64,000 nucleotides of DNA, taken from assembly GCF_000417875.1 (NCBI RefSeq), contig NW_006920882.1, positions 432,857 to 496,856 of the forward strand. The letters run 5' to 3'. This stretch comes from Pseudozyma flocculosa PF-1 (Eukaryota > Basidiomycota > Ustilaginomycetes > Ustilaginales > Ustilaginaceae). Every line of letters starts with the position of its first letter. Position 1 is the first letter of the stretch. A program made the translations under genes and the position numbers. The notes beneath the pieces were generated by a model that had not been told where the DNA came from, did no database searches, and worked only from the letters and a program-made list of their open reading frames with translations. This document shows, piece after piece, positions 11,996-25,575 of this stretch.

Positions 11996-13848
11996 ACGAC
12001 GTGCCACCGCCCTTGGGTGCGAGCTCGGTGCCGAGCCACGTGGTGCGGTCCTCGTCCCTCCTCCTCCTCTTCTCCTCCCTCCTGACCGCCTCGACGCTGG
12101 TGGGATCCTCGCGCTTGAGCCTGCGCTCGAGCTGCGCCTTGTACTTTTCAAACGGGTCCTCGGTGATGGTCGTCTCGAGGATCCGGATCGTGCGCAGCGG
12201 CCGGTCGGTGCCCTTCTGCGTGGGGACCGACTCGAGCGCGTCGAGCGTCTTGTCCCCCTCGCCGTCGACCAGGCGCCCAAACACGGTGTGCTTGCGATCC
12301 AGGTGCGGCGTGGCGCGGTAGGTGAGGAAAAACTGCGAGCTATTCGTCCCCGGACCCCGGTTGGCCATCGAGAGCGTGCCGCGCGACGTGTGCTTGAGCG
12401 CCGACGGATAGTCGTACTCGTCGCCGAAATCGCGGCCCCAGATCGAGCTGCCCCCGCTGCCCGTGCCCGTCGGGTCGCCGCCCTGGATCATGAAGCCGGG
12501 GATGTTGCGGTGGAAGGCCGTGTCGTCGTACTTGCCGCGCCGGCACAGCTCGAGGAAGTTGTAGCACGTCTTGGGCGCGCGGTCGCAGTGCAGCTCGAGG
12601 TTGAGCGGCCCAAAGTTGGTGTGCAGCCGCACGTAGGCCTTGTCGGCGCGCGACTTGCGCTGCCGGAACTGCTCAAACATGTGCTCCTCCTCGTCGACGA
12701 CGATGCGCTCGGTGCGCGTGCGCGGCGTCAGCGCCGTGCTGGTGAAGCTCGCCGCCGTCATGCCCGTCGAGGCCGACGTGGCGTTGTACGGCTGCTTGCC
12801 CTTGGTGCGCGACAGCGCCGTGTCGCCCGTCGTCGTCGGTGGTGCTGTTGTCGATTGTGGTAGCGATGATGCTGCGGCGGGGGCCGTGGCGGACTTGGCT
12901 TTCGGCGCCGACGACGACGACGACGTCGACGCGTCTGCCTCCTTGTTCTTCTGCGCTCGCAACTTGGCGAGGAGGGCGCCGGCGCTGCCCGTGGCGGCGA
13001 GGTTGACCTCCTCGGTGGTGTCGATGCCGCGGTCGGCCTCGGTGACGACGAGGTTCTTTTTGACGTGGTGGAGCTTGCTGACGTCCTTTTGCTCTGCGTT
13101 GTGCGGGTCCTGGAGGGTGATGATGTCGGCCTTTGTAAAAGGCTGGTCGGTGAGGAGGTCGCGCATGAACTTGGCCTTGAGGTTGAGCTGCTGGACCGTG
13201 TCGTGGCTAAAGACGTTGCCCGAGGGGGCGAGGGCGACGATGTGGGTGTGCTCGCCGTACTCCTTGTACGAGACGGGGTCGTGGTAGCGCCCGCGCTCGT
13301 TCTTTGCAAAGTGGAGCGTGACGAGGTGGTCGAGGTCGAGGGGCTGGCCGGTGGCCGGGTTGACGCGGTACTTTTTGATAAAGGGGATGACGTTGGTCAG
13401 TTCAAAGACGGTGCCGTCGTCCTTTGAGCATACGGGGTTGGACCAGGGCTGCAGGCTGATGGCGCAGCAGTCAAAGGGGAGGGGCTGATAGTTGTCGCCC
13501 TCTTGCTTTTGGTGCTTGCCGGTGGATGCGCCATGCTGGCCGTAGATGCCGGACTGTCAGGTGGGAGAGGAGGATAGCAGGCGGCGGAGTCGGCGGTGGT
13601 GGTTGCAGTGGTGAAGAGGAGGGGCAGCGGGGTCAGCCATGGCCGTCACGGGTCGCTGTGGGATGGTGCAGTGGCGGTGAAGGTGGTGCTGGCGGATGTG
13701 GCGACTGCGAGTGTATGTACGTTTGGACGCAGAGTCAGGACGTGGAAGCAGGGGGGCCGGCAGCGAGGGTGAAGGCGAGGACCAGGGGGGGGCGACTTAC
13801 GTGTTCTGCCTGGGTGACGTAGAGGCGGTCCGACTTTCCGTGGCCCAT
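11757..13848 (-). CDS. CYP8: Cyclophilin-type peptidyl-prolyl isomerase with U-box (PPIL2/Cyp8 family)
   Basis: Two exons, 13801-13848 and 11757-13553, separated by a 247-nt intron (donor GTAAGT, acceptor CAG), give 614 aa. The first exon encodes [16 protein letters not shown], the conserved start of this family. A modified RING/U-box follows at about residues 30-110 ([32 protein letters not shown]). The cyclophilin domain spans about 322-475 with [14 protein letters not shown] and QFFLTYR. The usual drug-contact Trp is His in [11 protein letters not shown], as is normal for PPIL2-type enzymes. The C-terminus ends GFGDFSSW, the same ending as animal PPIL2. Known role of the family: spliceosome-associated isomerase and ubiquitin ligase in the nucleus. 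A Ser/Ala-rich linker and a Glu/Arg-rich tail are also present. Divergent from the SPX transporter. Confidence 0.93.
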
Positions 13849-14568
13849 GGTGGGAGGCGGGTATGGCGGGCAATGAGGATGGCAGTTGCGATGGTGGTGG
13901 CAGTGGCGGTGGCGGCGACGGCGACGGCGACGGCGATGGCGGGTCGTAGAGTGGCGTGGTGGTGGTGGTGGGTCTAGCAAAGGCGAGGCAAGCAAACAGG
14001 GGCCGACGGACGGCGCTGAGGGCCCCTCTCTGCCGTTCGGCCGTTGCAACTCGATCCGAGCCATGGAGGCTTCCGCCCTCCCACCCTTCACCACCACCAC
14101 CACCACCACCATCGCCTTTTCCCCTCTCTCCTCAACATTTCTCCATCGGACACTCTTTTTTTGGACTGCGACCAGCCTGCAATCACATACACCGCCCTTC
14201 TTCGCCCCACGCTCGCTCCGCCGCGTCAGCAGCAGCAGCAGCGCCGCAGCACCATCGCCTCCGCCAGGGGCTAATCAGCCAACGCCGAGTGGATGCTACC
14301 GCTCCTGCGCACGGCCATCCCAACCTCTTCTCCTTCCTCTTCCTCGATCCGCAACCAACAAACTGACGCCGCCCACGACAGCACCAACAAAATCGCCGCC
14401 AGCATCGACAAGGGCAAGGCCAGAGCACGCGACCCTTCGCTAGATTCGCCCTCACACTTAGAGCTAGATCATCCCGACTCGATCCCCCTCCGTCCCCTCG
14501 TCGGCCGCACCCGGCCCACGCCCAGACACCCCCACTCCTACCCCCACCCCGGCCGCCACTCGCCCACC
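13849..14568. other. Divergent promoter region between PPIL2 and the SPX transporter
   Basis: About 720 nt with (CAC)n/(GGT)n triplet runs near 14090-14112 and a CT-rich leader before 14569. An in-frame ATG at 14293 would add 92 residues of Pro/Ser-rich sequence to the transporter, but SPX domains normally begin at the MKF start. No separate gene seen. Confidence 0.5.
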
Positions 14569-17500
14569 ATGAAGTTCTCGCATAGCCTCCAGTTCAACAG
14601 CGTCCCGGACTGGGCGGACAAGTACGTCGCCTACTCGAACCTCAAAAAGAGCATCTACCTCCTCGAGCGCGACCTCCCCATGCTCCCCTCGGACAACGCC
14701 AACGCGGACGACGTCGAAAACGAGTCGGCAAACCTCCTCCAGCAGGCCGCACAGAGCGACACCGACCGCCACTTTGTGCCCCTGCTCGACAAGGAGCTCC
14801 AGAAGATTGTCGCCTTCTTCAACGAAAAGCACGCAGAGATGCAGGCCGACCTCGGCGCCCTCGAGCGCGACCTCGAACGCACCGAAAACGAGGAGATCGA
14901 CGACGACAGCGACCAGCCTTTCAGCGACGACGACGACGACGACGACGACGCCCTCGTCGACACGGTGCGCACCGGCAAGGCCAGCACCGGCCGCCGCAAC
15001 AGCATCGACCAGCTCTTCAACGACCCGCACCGCTACAACCGCGCCACCCGCGAGGAGCAGCGCCTCCGCGGCTGGGGCAGGTCCAGCACCGACGACGCCG
15101 CGGCGCGCTCGCGCAAGGACAGCCAGCTCACCGACCACAGCGCCTCGTCGCGCCGCCCCTCGGTGGGCCGNNNNNNNNNNNNNNNNNNNNNNNNNNNNNN
15201 NNNNNNNNNNNNNNNNNNNNNNNNNNNNNNNNNNNNNNNNNNNNNNNNNNNNNNNNNNNNNNNNNNNNNNNNNNNNNNNNNNNNNNNNNNNNNNNNNNNN
15301 NNNNNNNNNNNNNNNNNNNNNNNNNNNNNNNNNNNNNNNNNNNNNNNNNNNNNNNNNNNNNNNNNNNNNNNNNNNNNNNNNNNNNNNNNNNNNNNNNNNN
15401 NNNNNNNNNNNNNNNNNNNNNNNNNNNNNNNNNNNNNNNNNNNNNNNNNNNNNNNNNNNNNNNNNNNNNNNNNNNNNNNNNNNNNNNNNNNNNNNNNNNN
15501 NNNNNNNNNNNNNNNNNNNNNNNNNNNNNNNNNNNNNNNNNNNNNNNNNNNNNNNNNNNNNNNNNNNNNNNNNNNNNNNNNNNNNNNNNNNNNNNNNNNN
15601 NNNNNNNNNNNNNNNNNNNNNNNNNNNNNNNNNNNNNNNNNNNNNNNNNNNNNNNNNNNNNNNNNNNNNNNNNNNNNNNNNNNNNNNNNNNNNNNNNNNN
15701 NNNNNNNNNNNNNNNNNNNNNNNNNNNNNNNNNNNNNNNNNNNNNNNNNNNNNNNNNNNNNNNNNNNNNNNNNNNNNNNNNNNNNNNNNNNNNNNNNNNN
15801 NNNNNNNNNNNNNNNNNNNNNNNNNNNNNNNNNNNNNNNNNNNNNNNNNNNNNNNNNNNNNNNNNNNNNNNNNNNNNNNNNNNNNNNNNNNNNNNNNNNN
15901 NNNNNNNNNNNNNNNNNNNNNNNNNNNNNNNNNNNNNNNNNNNNNNNNNNNNNNNNNNNNNNNNNNNNNNNNNNNNNNNNNNNNNNNNNNNNNNNNNNNN
16001 NNNNNNNNNNNNNNNNNNNNNNNNNNNNNNNNNNNNNNNNNNNNNNNNNNNNNNNNNNNNNNNNNNNNNNNNNNNNNNNNNNNNNNNNNNNNNNNNNNNN
16101 NNNNNNNNNNNNNNNNNNNNNNNNNNNCTGGCGGCGCTGCTCAAGGCGCCCGGCCTGCGCTTCTTCAACCGGGTCGAGGAGCAAAACTGCCTCGCCATGC
16201 TCGTCTTCTGCACCATCCTGTGGGCGACCGAGGTGATCCCGCTGTTTGTCACGTCGCTGCTGGTGCCGCTGCTGGCCGTGACGCTGCGCGTGGCGCGCAC
16301 CGACGACGGCCACGACCGGCGCATGACGGCGAGCGAGACGACCAAGTGGATCTTTTCGCAGATGTTTGCGCCCAACATGTGCCTGCTGCTGGGCGGCTTC
16401 ACGCTGGCCGCCGCGCTGTCCAAGTACGGCATCGACAAGATCCTGGCCACCAAGGTGCTGCGCTTGGCGGGCACGCGGCCGAGCACGGTGCTGCTGGCGC
16501 ACATGTGCGTGGCGTGCTTTGCCAGCATGTGGATCAGCAACGTGGCGGCGCCCGTGCTCATGTACTCGCTCATCCAGCCCATCCTGCGCAACCTGCCGTC
16601 CAAGTCGCCGTACGCCTCGAGCCTCATCATGGGCATTGCGCTCGCCTCCAACATCGGCGGCCAGACGTCGCCCATCGCCTCGCCGCAGAACCTTATCGCG
16701 CTGCAGTACATGAAGCAGCCCGTCGGCTGGCTCCAGTGGTTCGCCGTCACGATCCCCGTCTCTGGGCTGTCGCTCGTCGTCATCTGGCTGCTACTGCTCT
16801 GGTCGTACGGCAGCGGCAGCGGCACCGTCATCAAGCGCATCAACGAGACGCGCGACCCGTTCACGCGCATCCAGTGGTTCATCGCCGGCGTCTCGGTGGC
16901 GACGATTGCGCTGTGGTGCCTCGAAAAGAACTTTGAGTGGCTCGTCGGCGACATGGGCATCATCGCCATTGTGCCCATCGTTCTGTTCTTCGGCACGGGC
17001 ATCCTGACAAAGGAAGACTTCAACACGTTCCTCTGGACCGTCGTCTTTCTCGCCATGGGCGGCATCGCCCTCGGAAAGGCCGTCACCTCGAGCGGCCTCC
17101 TCGAGAGCCTCGACGACGTCATCCAGGAGATTGTCAAGGAGCTTCCCATCTGGCAGATCCTCATCTGTCTCCTCTGCATCGGCCTCGTCGTGGCCACCTT
17201 TATCGTGAGTGCCGGGAAAGCGGCGGGTTGCTGATGGCTGCGGCCATTGTCCGTCCGCCCTTCCGTCCGTCCGTTTTCAGATCGGACCTTGGCTAACCCA
17301 TCCTCATCCCCGTCCGTTGGCGCCTCGACCCTTCCTCTTCCCTGTGTCTCGCCTTCGTCGTCGTGCAGTCGCACACGATCGCCGCAGTGCTCCTGGTGCC
17401 CATCGCGGCGCAGGTGGGCGAATCGCTCGAGACGCCGCACCCGCGCCTCCTGATCCTCGTCACGGCGCTCGTCGCCAGCGCCGCAATGGGCCTGCCCGTC

Positions 17501-17662
17501 AGTGGCTACCCGAACCAGATTGCCGTTTCCATGGAGGACGACCTCGGCGACCGCTACGTCTCGGTAAAGGACTTCCTCAAGGTCGGCATCATCGCATCCG
17601 TCTGCGCCACCCTCATCATCGGTACCATTGGCGTCGTCATCATGTTCGCCCTCCAGTTCTGA
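14569..17662 (+). CDS. SPX-domain low-affinity phosphate transporter (PHO87/PHO90/PHO91 family), interrupted by assembly gap
   Basis: Membrane transporter with an N-terminal SPX domain that senses inositol pyrophosphates and a C-terminal Na+/anion symporter domain. The start MKFSHSLQFNSVPDW at 14569 is the classic SPX beginning, and YSNLKKSIYLLER follows. An acidic run (DDDDDDDD) comes within the SPX region. Sequence is missing at 15171-16127. After the gap come about ten hydrophobic helices, with SNVAAPVLMYSLIQP, GMP-rich loops and the family motif NIGGQTSPIASPQN. One intron at 17205-17368 (GTGAGT...CAG, phase 0) precedes the last exon 17369-17662, which encodes the final helices (LPVSGYPNQIAVSME). 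Frames before and after the 957-N gap do not match, so the gap length is an estimate or an intron lies within it. Yeast has three such proteins; which one this corresponds to cannot be told. Confidence 0.88.
15171..16127. other. Assembly gap (957 Ns)
   Basis: Run of undetermined bases inside the SPX transporter gene. It hides the end of the SPX domain and the first membrane helices. Frame arithmetic across it leaves a remainder of 2. Confidence 1.
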
Positions 17663-18073
17663 GCCCGGGCTCTCCCTCTCTCTCTCTCCCTCTCCCCATA
17701 GCCTCGCCTGCGGGCGAGTGGCTCCTCTCCGTCGTCGTCGTCGTCGTCGTCGTCGTCTTCGCGGCTCGCTGCGTGGTTCGTCGGTCTCGACTTGGCTGAG
17801 CACACGCTCGCCGGTCGCGGTGGTGGCATGGCTTTGTAATTAGAACGTACAGCGGCCGCTGGAAGAGCACGCGGTGATGTTCATGAGTCGTGGCGGGCGA
17901 GCGGGCGGGCGCGTGGGCGGTAGTCGAGCCTGCCTGCCCGCCTGCCTGCCTGCCTGCCTGACTCGCTCGAGATCGCCAAAGCACCACCATTGCGAGTCTG
18001 TCCCGACCCTCTTCTCCAACCCCTGCCTTCCCTTACTCCTTACCCTCTGCTATCGCTGCTCGGGCCCCGACCG
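17663..18073. other. Convergent intergenic region
   Basis: About 410 nt between the 3' ends of the SPX transporter and the Hat2-like gene. It contains a (GTC)n run near 17729-17758 and (TGCC)n near 17932-17960. No gene seen. Confidence 0.6.
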
Positions 18074-20243
<2,170 letters not shown>

Positions 20244-22229
20244 CTACTGCAGCTTGGCCTTCGAGTAGCCCTCGCGGCTGCGCACCCTGCCGGCCGGGCG
20301 GGCCTGCGCGTCCTCGAGGAAGCTGCGCACCGCCAGCACCTCCTTTTTCCAGCCGTTGAGCTTCTTTCCGTCCACCAGGCCGAAGCGCAGCAGCAGACTG
20401 CTGACGAACGCCTCGAGCGCGAACAGATAGAGCAGCACCGCGAGCGTGGCCTGTGCCGCCCACCGCACGGGCGACAGGCGGCCCGCCGCATCGAGCACGT
20501 CGACGGCGACCACGTTGAGGCCCTTGGACGCCGGCAGCTTGCGTTCGGCGGCACGCACGTCAAACGGCAGCTGGACACCCTCGATGGCCTCGGCGGCACG
20601 CAGCCCGCTCGAAAAGCCGTCCTCGTGGAAGCCGTAGTTGGTCCACGCGCCAGCGAAAAACAGGCCGTTGCGCCCCTGGAGCGGCTTGAGCTCCTTTTGC
20701 GCCTGCACCGTGTCAGGCGTGTAGAGCGGGTGGGTGTACTTTTGCGTCCGCAGTACCAGCGACGGGTCCGGCTTGTACGGCGACGAGTCGCGTTCGGCCG
20801 GGTTGAGCGTGACGAGCACGTCGCCAAACTTGGACGTCGGGATGTGCTGCAGGATATTCATGTTGTACGTCAGACAGACAACGTCGACGTCGTCCGAGCC
20901 GTTGTCGGCGCCGCCGTTGGCCTGCTGGCCCGCCTCGGCCGCCGAGACGGTCTCGGTGACAAAGTTCCATGCCGACCACGCCTGCCTCCGCACGGGCAGC
21001 AGCTGCAGAGCGGGCCAAGGGAGGAGAGCAAAGGTCGAACCTCAGTCAGTCGAAATGGTCGTCGCGGGCCCTGCGTATCTCGAGCTGAGCCTCTGCGTTC
21101 CCTCATCTGTCCCGCCATACTCACCCGCTTGTCGGCGTGGAGCACGGCGACATTCTCGCTAAAGTGGAAGCGCTCGAGCGTCTTGCGCACCTCGCTGTCG
21201 CTGGGCAGCGCCTCGTCGAGGATGGCCACACTCGTGTCGGCGTGGCAAGCGAAGATGACCTTGTCGAAGCGGCCAGGCGCCTCGCTGCGGTTGGCGTCGC
21301 ACAGCACCCAGCCGTTCTCCTGCCTGCGTGCCGAGACGATCTCGCCGGCCTTGCCGCGGTGGATGCGCTCGTCGGGCAGCTTGGAGATGATGCGCTCAAC
21401 ATAGTTGCGCGAGCCTCCCTTGCAGGTGAGCCACTGCGGGCGGTTGACGAGCTGGAGGAGGTGGTGGTTGTGCATGAAGCGCAGCAGCGTGATGGCGGGG
21501 AACGACGACAGGGCCGTCGAGGGGGCGGTGCTCCAGATGCTCGCCGTGACGGGCTGCAGGGGCGAAGCGAGGAGACACAATCGGCGGTGCGATGCTGGTC
21601 AGCGGCGAGATCGGGGGGGAGCCCCGGGAGATTACACTGAGCGGTGCCTTGCGACTTACGATGAGGTAATTGCGGACAAAGGCGTCCGAGTAGCCGCGCT
21701 GCTTGAGCCACTCTCCGATGCTGATTTCCTGGCCGACGTGGTGCTGGTTCTGGCGGAGGTAGTCGACCGACTGCTGGTTGAAGCGTATGATGTCCCACAC
21801 CATCCTCCAGTGAGCCGGGTTGAACAGGTTGCGGGGCTGGCAGAAGAGGGCGGCGGGGCTGGTGCCGGCCCACTCAAACATGCCGCGCTCTGCCTCGACG
21901 CCAGTGGCGTGGTGCTGCGCGTTGGGCCGGGGCGTCTTGCCGTACCTCGATACCGAAAAGCTCATCTCGGAGTCGAGGATTTCGACGCCGACCAGCTTGA
22001 AGAAGCGGAGGAGGTTGGGGTAGGTGACCTCGTTGAAGACGATGAAGCCAGTGTCGACTGGGGTGCTCTCGTTTCCAGACGAGCGCGGATGGACAAAGTC
22101 CTGGGTGTTTGTGTGTCCTCCGATCCATTCGCCGGGTTCGAAGAGATGCACCTCGTGGTCCGAGTGCTCGTTGAGGGCCCACACGGCGCCGAGGCCGGAT
22201 ACGCCACCGCCGACGACTGCGACGCGCAT
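20244..22229 (-). CDS. FAD-dependent amine oxidase-like oxidoreductase (COG2907 type)
   Basis: Three exons: 21660-22229, 21125-21553 and 20244-21002, giving 585 aa. Introns of 106 and 122 nt (GTAAGT/CAG and GTGAGT/CAG) both fall in phase 0. The N-terminus MRVAVVGGGVSGLGAVWAL is a Rossmann FAD-binding motif, with the family's WIGGHTNT and VDTGFIVFN following. The C-terminal FAD contact region reads GLFFAGAWTNYGFHEDGF, a strong family match. A hydrophobic segment near the C-terminus (ATLAVLLYLFALEAFVSSLLL) may be a membrane anchor. In bacteria this family often neighbours cyclopropane fatty acid synthase, and a related domain is fused to it in plants; the substrate in fungi is not established. 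No such synthase is seen in this window. Head-to-head with the BCS1-like gene. Confidence 0.88.
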
Positions 22230-22869
22230 CGCGAGGCAAGGGGAGGGTGAGAAGGGGGGGACGGAGGGTGGGTTATGTCCAACGGGAGCCTAGAGCCGAG
22301 GCGATAGCTGGCACGAGGGGATGGGACTCGAGCGAGTGGCAAAGGGAGGATGAGGGAGGGGAGGCAAAAGAGGATGTATGGTGGAAGATGGGAAGAAAGC
22401 AGCGCGTGGAAGCTGCGAAAGTGGACCCTCGCAGACCCCGGCTGGCCTGACGGTGGCTGCCTGGCTGCCTGGCAGCCTCTCGCCATGCGCGCTGAGACAA
22501 TCGGCGGTGCGCACGGTCGCCCGCCTGCCAGGCCAGGCCAGGCCAGGCCATGCCGTGCCCCCGCCACCGCTCCTTGGCCCGATTTCCGCGAATCGAGGAT
22601 GAGGAGGCGGTTGAGTGGAGGCAGCGGCACCAGCTCAAGCCAGGGTCCACCCGCCATGCCTGCTTGCCTGCCTGCCTCTCTCTGACTCTGACCTCGACGC
22701 CGACGCCTGCTGGCCTCCAAAAAAAAAATTGGGCTGAGTCCTTCCGGCCTGGCTCCCTCTTGCCTCCCGAGCAACCCCTCCTCTCGACCCAACCACCACT
22801 ATCGCGGCCAGCATCGTCCCGGGAGACCATAGCATCGCCGCAGCTTCACCTCTCTGCTGCTCGCCCGAC
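22230..22869. other. Divergent promoter region, amine oxidase / BCS1-like
   Basis: 640 nt shared by two divergent genes. It holds a five-unit GGCCA tandem at 22526-22550, a (TGCC)n run near 22658-22677 and an A9 tract near 22719-22728. No gene seen. Confidence 0.5.
22526..22550. repeat. GGCCA pentamer tandem repeat
   Basis: Perfect or near-perfect tandem of AGGCC units in the divergent promoter. Same unit as the repeats at 5377-7250. Confidence 0.85.
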
Positions 22870-25044
22870 ATGCTGCACGGCGGCTCCACCCAAAAGGTCG
22901 GCCTCAGCGCCTCACCCTCGTGGACCAGCATCCTCTCCGTCGCCGGCGTCGTCGAGGCCCTCCGAGAACTCTTCTCCTCGTCACAGTTCCGCGACGGCAT
23001 CAAGTTCTTTGCCATCGGCGCAGCCCTCTCCACAACAAAGTCGATCCTCAACGTGAGCACCCGCCTTTGCTTGCCGTCAGCTGCCTTGAGCCCTACGTGG
23101 CCATGCTGAACCCTTTCTTCCGCCTCCTCGCCCGCTCAAACCCTTTCCTCCTCAAACCTACAGTACGTCTGGTCCAACGTCCGCCGTCTCTTCCTCCACA
23201 AGGCCGTCATCCGCGACACGGACCCCGCCTACCAGGCCGTCTTGCGCTACGTCGTCGACGCCGGCGCCTGGTCAAAGTCGGCCCGCGACGTCGAGGTCTC
23301 GAGCTACCCGCGCATGCCCTACGACTATGTCCGTGACGAAGACGACGGCGGCACCGGCGGAGAGCTCGTCGACCTCGACTCGGTCGAGCTCGGCATCAAT
23401 GGCGACACCCACCGCAAGAGCGAGACCCGCGTCCACTTTTTCCCGCTGGCCACCGACTCGTTCCGGTGAGTGGCCCGCTTCATGCACAGCCCAGCCCTCT
23501 CCTCTGCCCTGCCCTTGCGGCTCGCCCGAGTCCCTGACCCCCTTTCCTTTTCTTCCCTGATCTTTCCCCCTCTGGCCTCCCTGCTGCCCCTCTCGCACGC
23601 CAGCTTCTCCTACGAGGGCACGCCCGTCTGGTGCACGCGCAAGCGCGAGCAGATCGGCGACAGCAACTTCCAGGACACGCTCGAGCTCAACTTCCTCACA
23701 TTCTCGCGCCAGCCGCTCCGCCGCTTTTTTGTAGAGGCCCGCGTCACCTTCTCGCAGTACAACTCGGGCAAGGTCGTCGTCATGAACATCGACAAGTACA
23801 TGAACTGGTCGCAGGCGGCGGCGCGCCCCAAGCGCTACTTTAACAGCATCCACCTGCCGGGAGACACCAAGGAAAAGCTGCTGGCCGACGCCAAGACGTT
23901 CCTGCTGCCGAGCAACCGCAAGTGGTACGCCGACCGCGGCATCCCCTACCGACGCGGCTACCTCCTCTACGGCCGACCGGGCAGCGGAAAGACCAGCACC
24001 GTCCACGCGCTCGCCAGCGAGCTCGACCTCAAGATCTACACGGTCGCGCTGACGTCGAAGAAGTGGGTAGCAGCGAGGGTCGCGAGGCGCCCGTACGGAC
24101 ATGAGACTTCGATTCGTCTGCTGAGCCTCCCTTGACCATGCCCTTTTCTCGGCATCGCCGCCGAGCAGGATGTCCAACGCCGTCTTCCAGGAGATGCTGG
24201 CCAGCGTCCCGCCCAAGTCGATTGTGCTGATCGAGGACATCGACGCGGTGAGTTGGACGCTCGGCGCCGTGCAGCTGATTTTTCGAGGCCGACACTGACG
24301 AGATTACCGAATGTCGTCTCTCCCCCGCGTCGCCTCTGCTCCCGGCCCCCCGCAGGTCTTCCAATCCAGAGTCATGAAGGAGACGAGCGACGACGTGGCC
24401 GACGGCATGGCCGACCGCATCGAGATGCCCTCGCGGGCGTCGGCCCTCCGGCAAGCGCAGGAGGATGCCGCCGCCGCCGCCAACACGTCCGACGTCACTT
24501 TCCAGACGCTGCTCAACGTCATCGACGGCGTCGGCGCGCCCGAGGGGCGGATACTCATCATGACGACCAACCACCGCGAGCTGCTCGACGAGGCCCTGAT
24601 CCGACCGGTAAGTGCCCGCTCCGAGCTTCCAGCGGGCGGACTGGCGCAGAACAGCAGATGGCTGACCTTTCTGCGACTTCCTCCACCCCCACCGGGCAAC
24701 AGGGCCGCATCGACCTCCAGATCGCCTACATGTACGCGACCAAGGGCCAGGTGCTTGATCTCTTTACGCGGTGGTACGAGCAGCTCGCCACGTCGCCAAC
24801 AGCGCCACTCGGAGGTGGGGCCGGAGCGGAGAAAAGTCTGCCAGCGTCGTCGTCGTCGTCGGACGAGGGTGCGCTCGATCATGCCAAGCTGCGGGAGCTG
24901 GCGGCGCGCTTCGTGGCCCAGGTACCCGAGGGCGAGCTGTCGCTTGCCGCCATCCAGGGCTTCCTGCTGCTGCACAAGGAGGACCCGCACGGCGCCGTAG
25001 ACAATGTAGCGGCGTGGCTCAGGGAGCAGGCGGATGCCAAGTAG
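22870..25044 (+). CDS. BCS1-like mitochondrial AAA ATPase
   Basis: Six exons: 22870-23052, 23164-23465, 23604-24062, 24169-24247, 24356-24607 and 24703-25044, giving 538 aa. Every junction has a GT donor and AG acceptor and the phases add up. The N-terminal half carries a single hydrophobic stretch and a BCS1_N-like region. The AAA module has Walker A GRPGSGKTST (about 285-294), Walker B SIVLIEDIDA (about 333-341), TFQTLLNVIDGVG and the sensor/arginine region MTTNHRELLDEALIRPGRID. Known role of BCS1: translocating and inserting the Rieske iron-sulphur protein into complex III in the inner mitochondrial membrane. Fungi often have several BCS1-like paralogues, and this one (Ser-rich insertion, exon-rich) may be a paralogue rather than BCS1 itself. 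Exon 4 is only 79 nt. Confidence 0.87.
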
Positions 25045-25465
25045 CGGTACATACAGTAGAGGCGGGCGAGTCGAGTCCCTTTGCATTATAGATCTGACCA
25101 TCCTTTCGCACCGCGTCGCGTCCACGTCGTAGCACGCCGCTGAGATCCCGTGGCTAGGCGTGGAGCGCCCTTCCCCCCTCGCCTGTTCTTGCACTGCTGT
25201 ATCCTGCCCCGCCTAGCCTGTCCTCTGAACATTCCACCGCACATTGGCGACTGACTGGAGTGCTGGCACTGCCATCACCATCGAGAAGCTAGGTGTAGCT
25301 GCCCTCGGCCCGACCGCCTGGTGCTGTGCACGGAGGGGAACCGGCCGATGGGCCTCAGAAGCGCAGAAGTGGGTCGGGTGAGGGCGACGGTGGAGGGGTA
25401 TCGAAAACGACCATAAAATTGTAACGCGGTTATATATGCAAAATCTGGCCGCTGTGACATGAAAT
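25045..25465. other. Intergenic region upstream of tRNA-Arg
   Basis: About 420 nt: 3' flank of the BCS1-like gene and 5' flank of the tRNA. The AT-rich TATATAT at 25431-25437 is the only clear element. Confidence 0.5.
25431..25437 (+). promoter_or_regulatory. TATA-like element upstream of tRNA-Arg
   Basis: TATATAT lies 29 nt before the mature tRNA 5' end, the usual spacing for TFIIIB/TBP-helped Pol III promoters in some fungi and plants. Confidence 0.5.
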
Positions 25466-25575
25466 GGCCGGTTGGCCCAATTGGTAAGGCGTCTGACTAC
25501 GATTCAGTAGCACACACGCCTTGTGCTCTCTGTTGTATCATCAGGAGATTCTGGGTTCGAGCCCCAGGCTGGTCA
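25466..25575 (+). tRNA. tRNA-Arg(ACG) with 37-nt intron
   Basis: The cloverleaf folds by eye. The 7-bp acceptor stem GGCCGGT/GCTGGTC has two G-U pairs and discriminator A. The D arm is GGCCCAATTGGTAAGGC. Anticodon stem TCTGA/TCAGG carries loop CTACGA-A, and T arm CTGGG-TTCGAGC-CCCAG contains the B box. Anticodon ACG is at 25499-25501. The intron 25503-25539 sits after position 37, the canonical site. The D and anticodon arms match yeast tRNA-Arg(ACG) closely. A T5 Pol III terminator follows at 25581. Confidence 0.93.

Noticed and set aside
15128..17803. 891-codon minus-strand frame across the SPX transporter
   Set aside because: It runs through 957 Ns and is antisense to the conserved transporter; the length is an artefact of untranslated gap bases.
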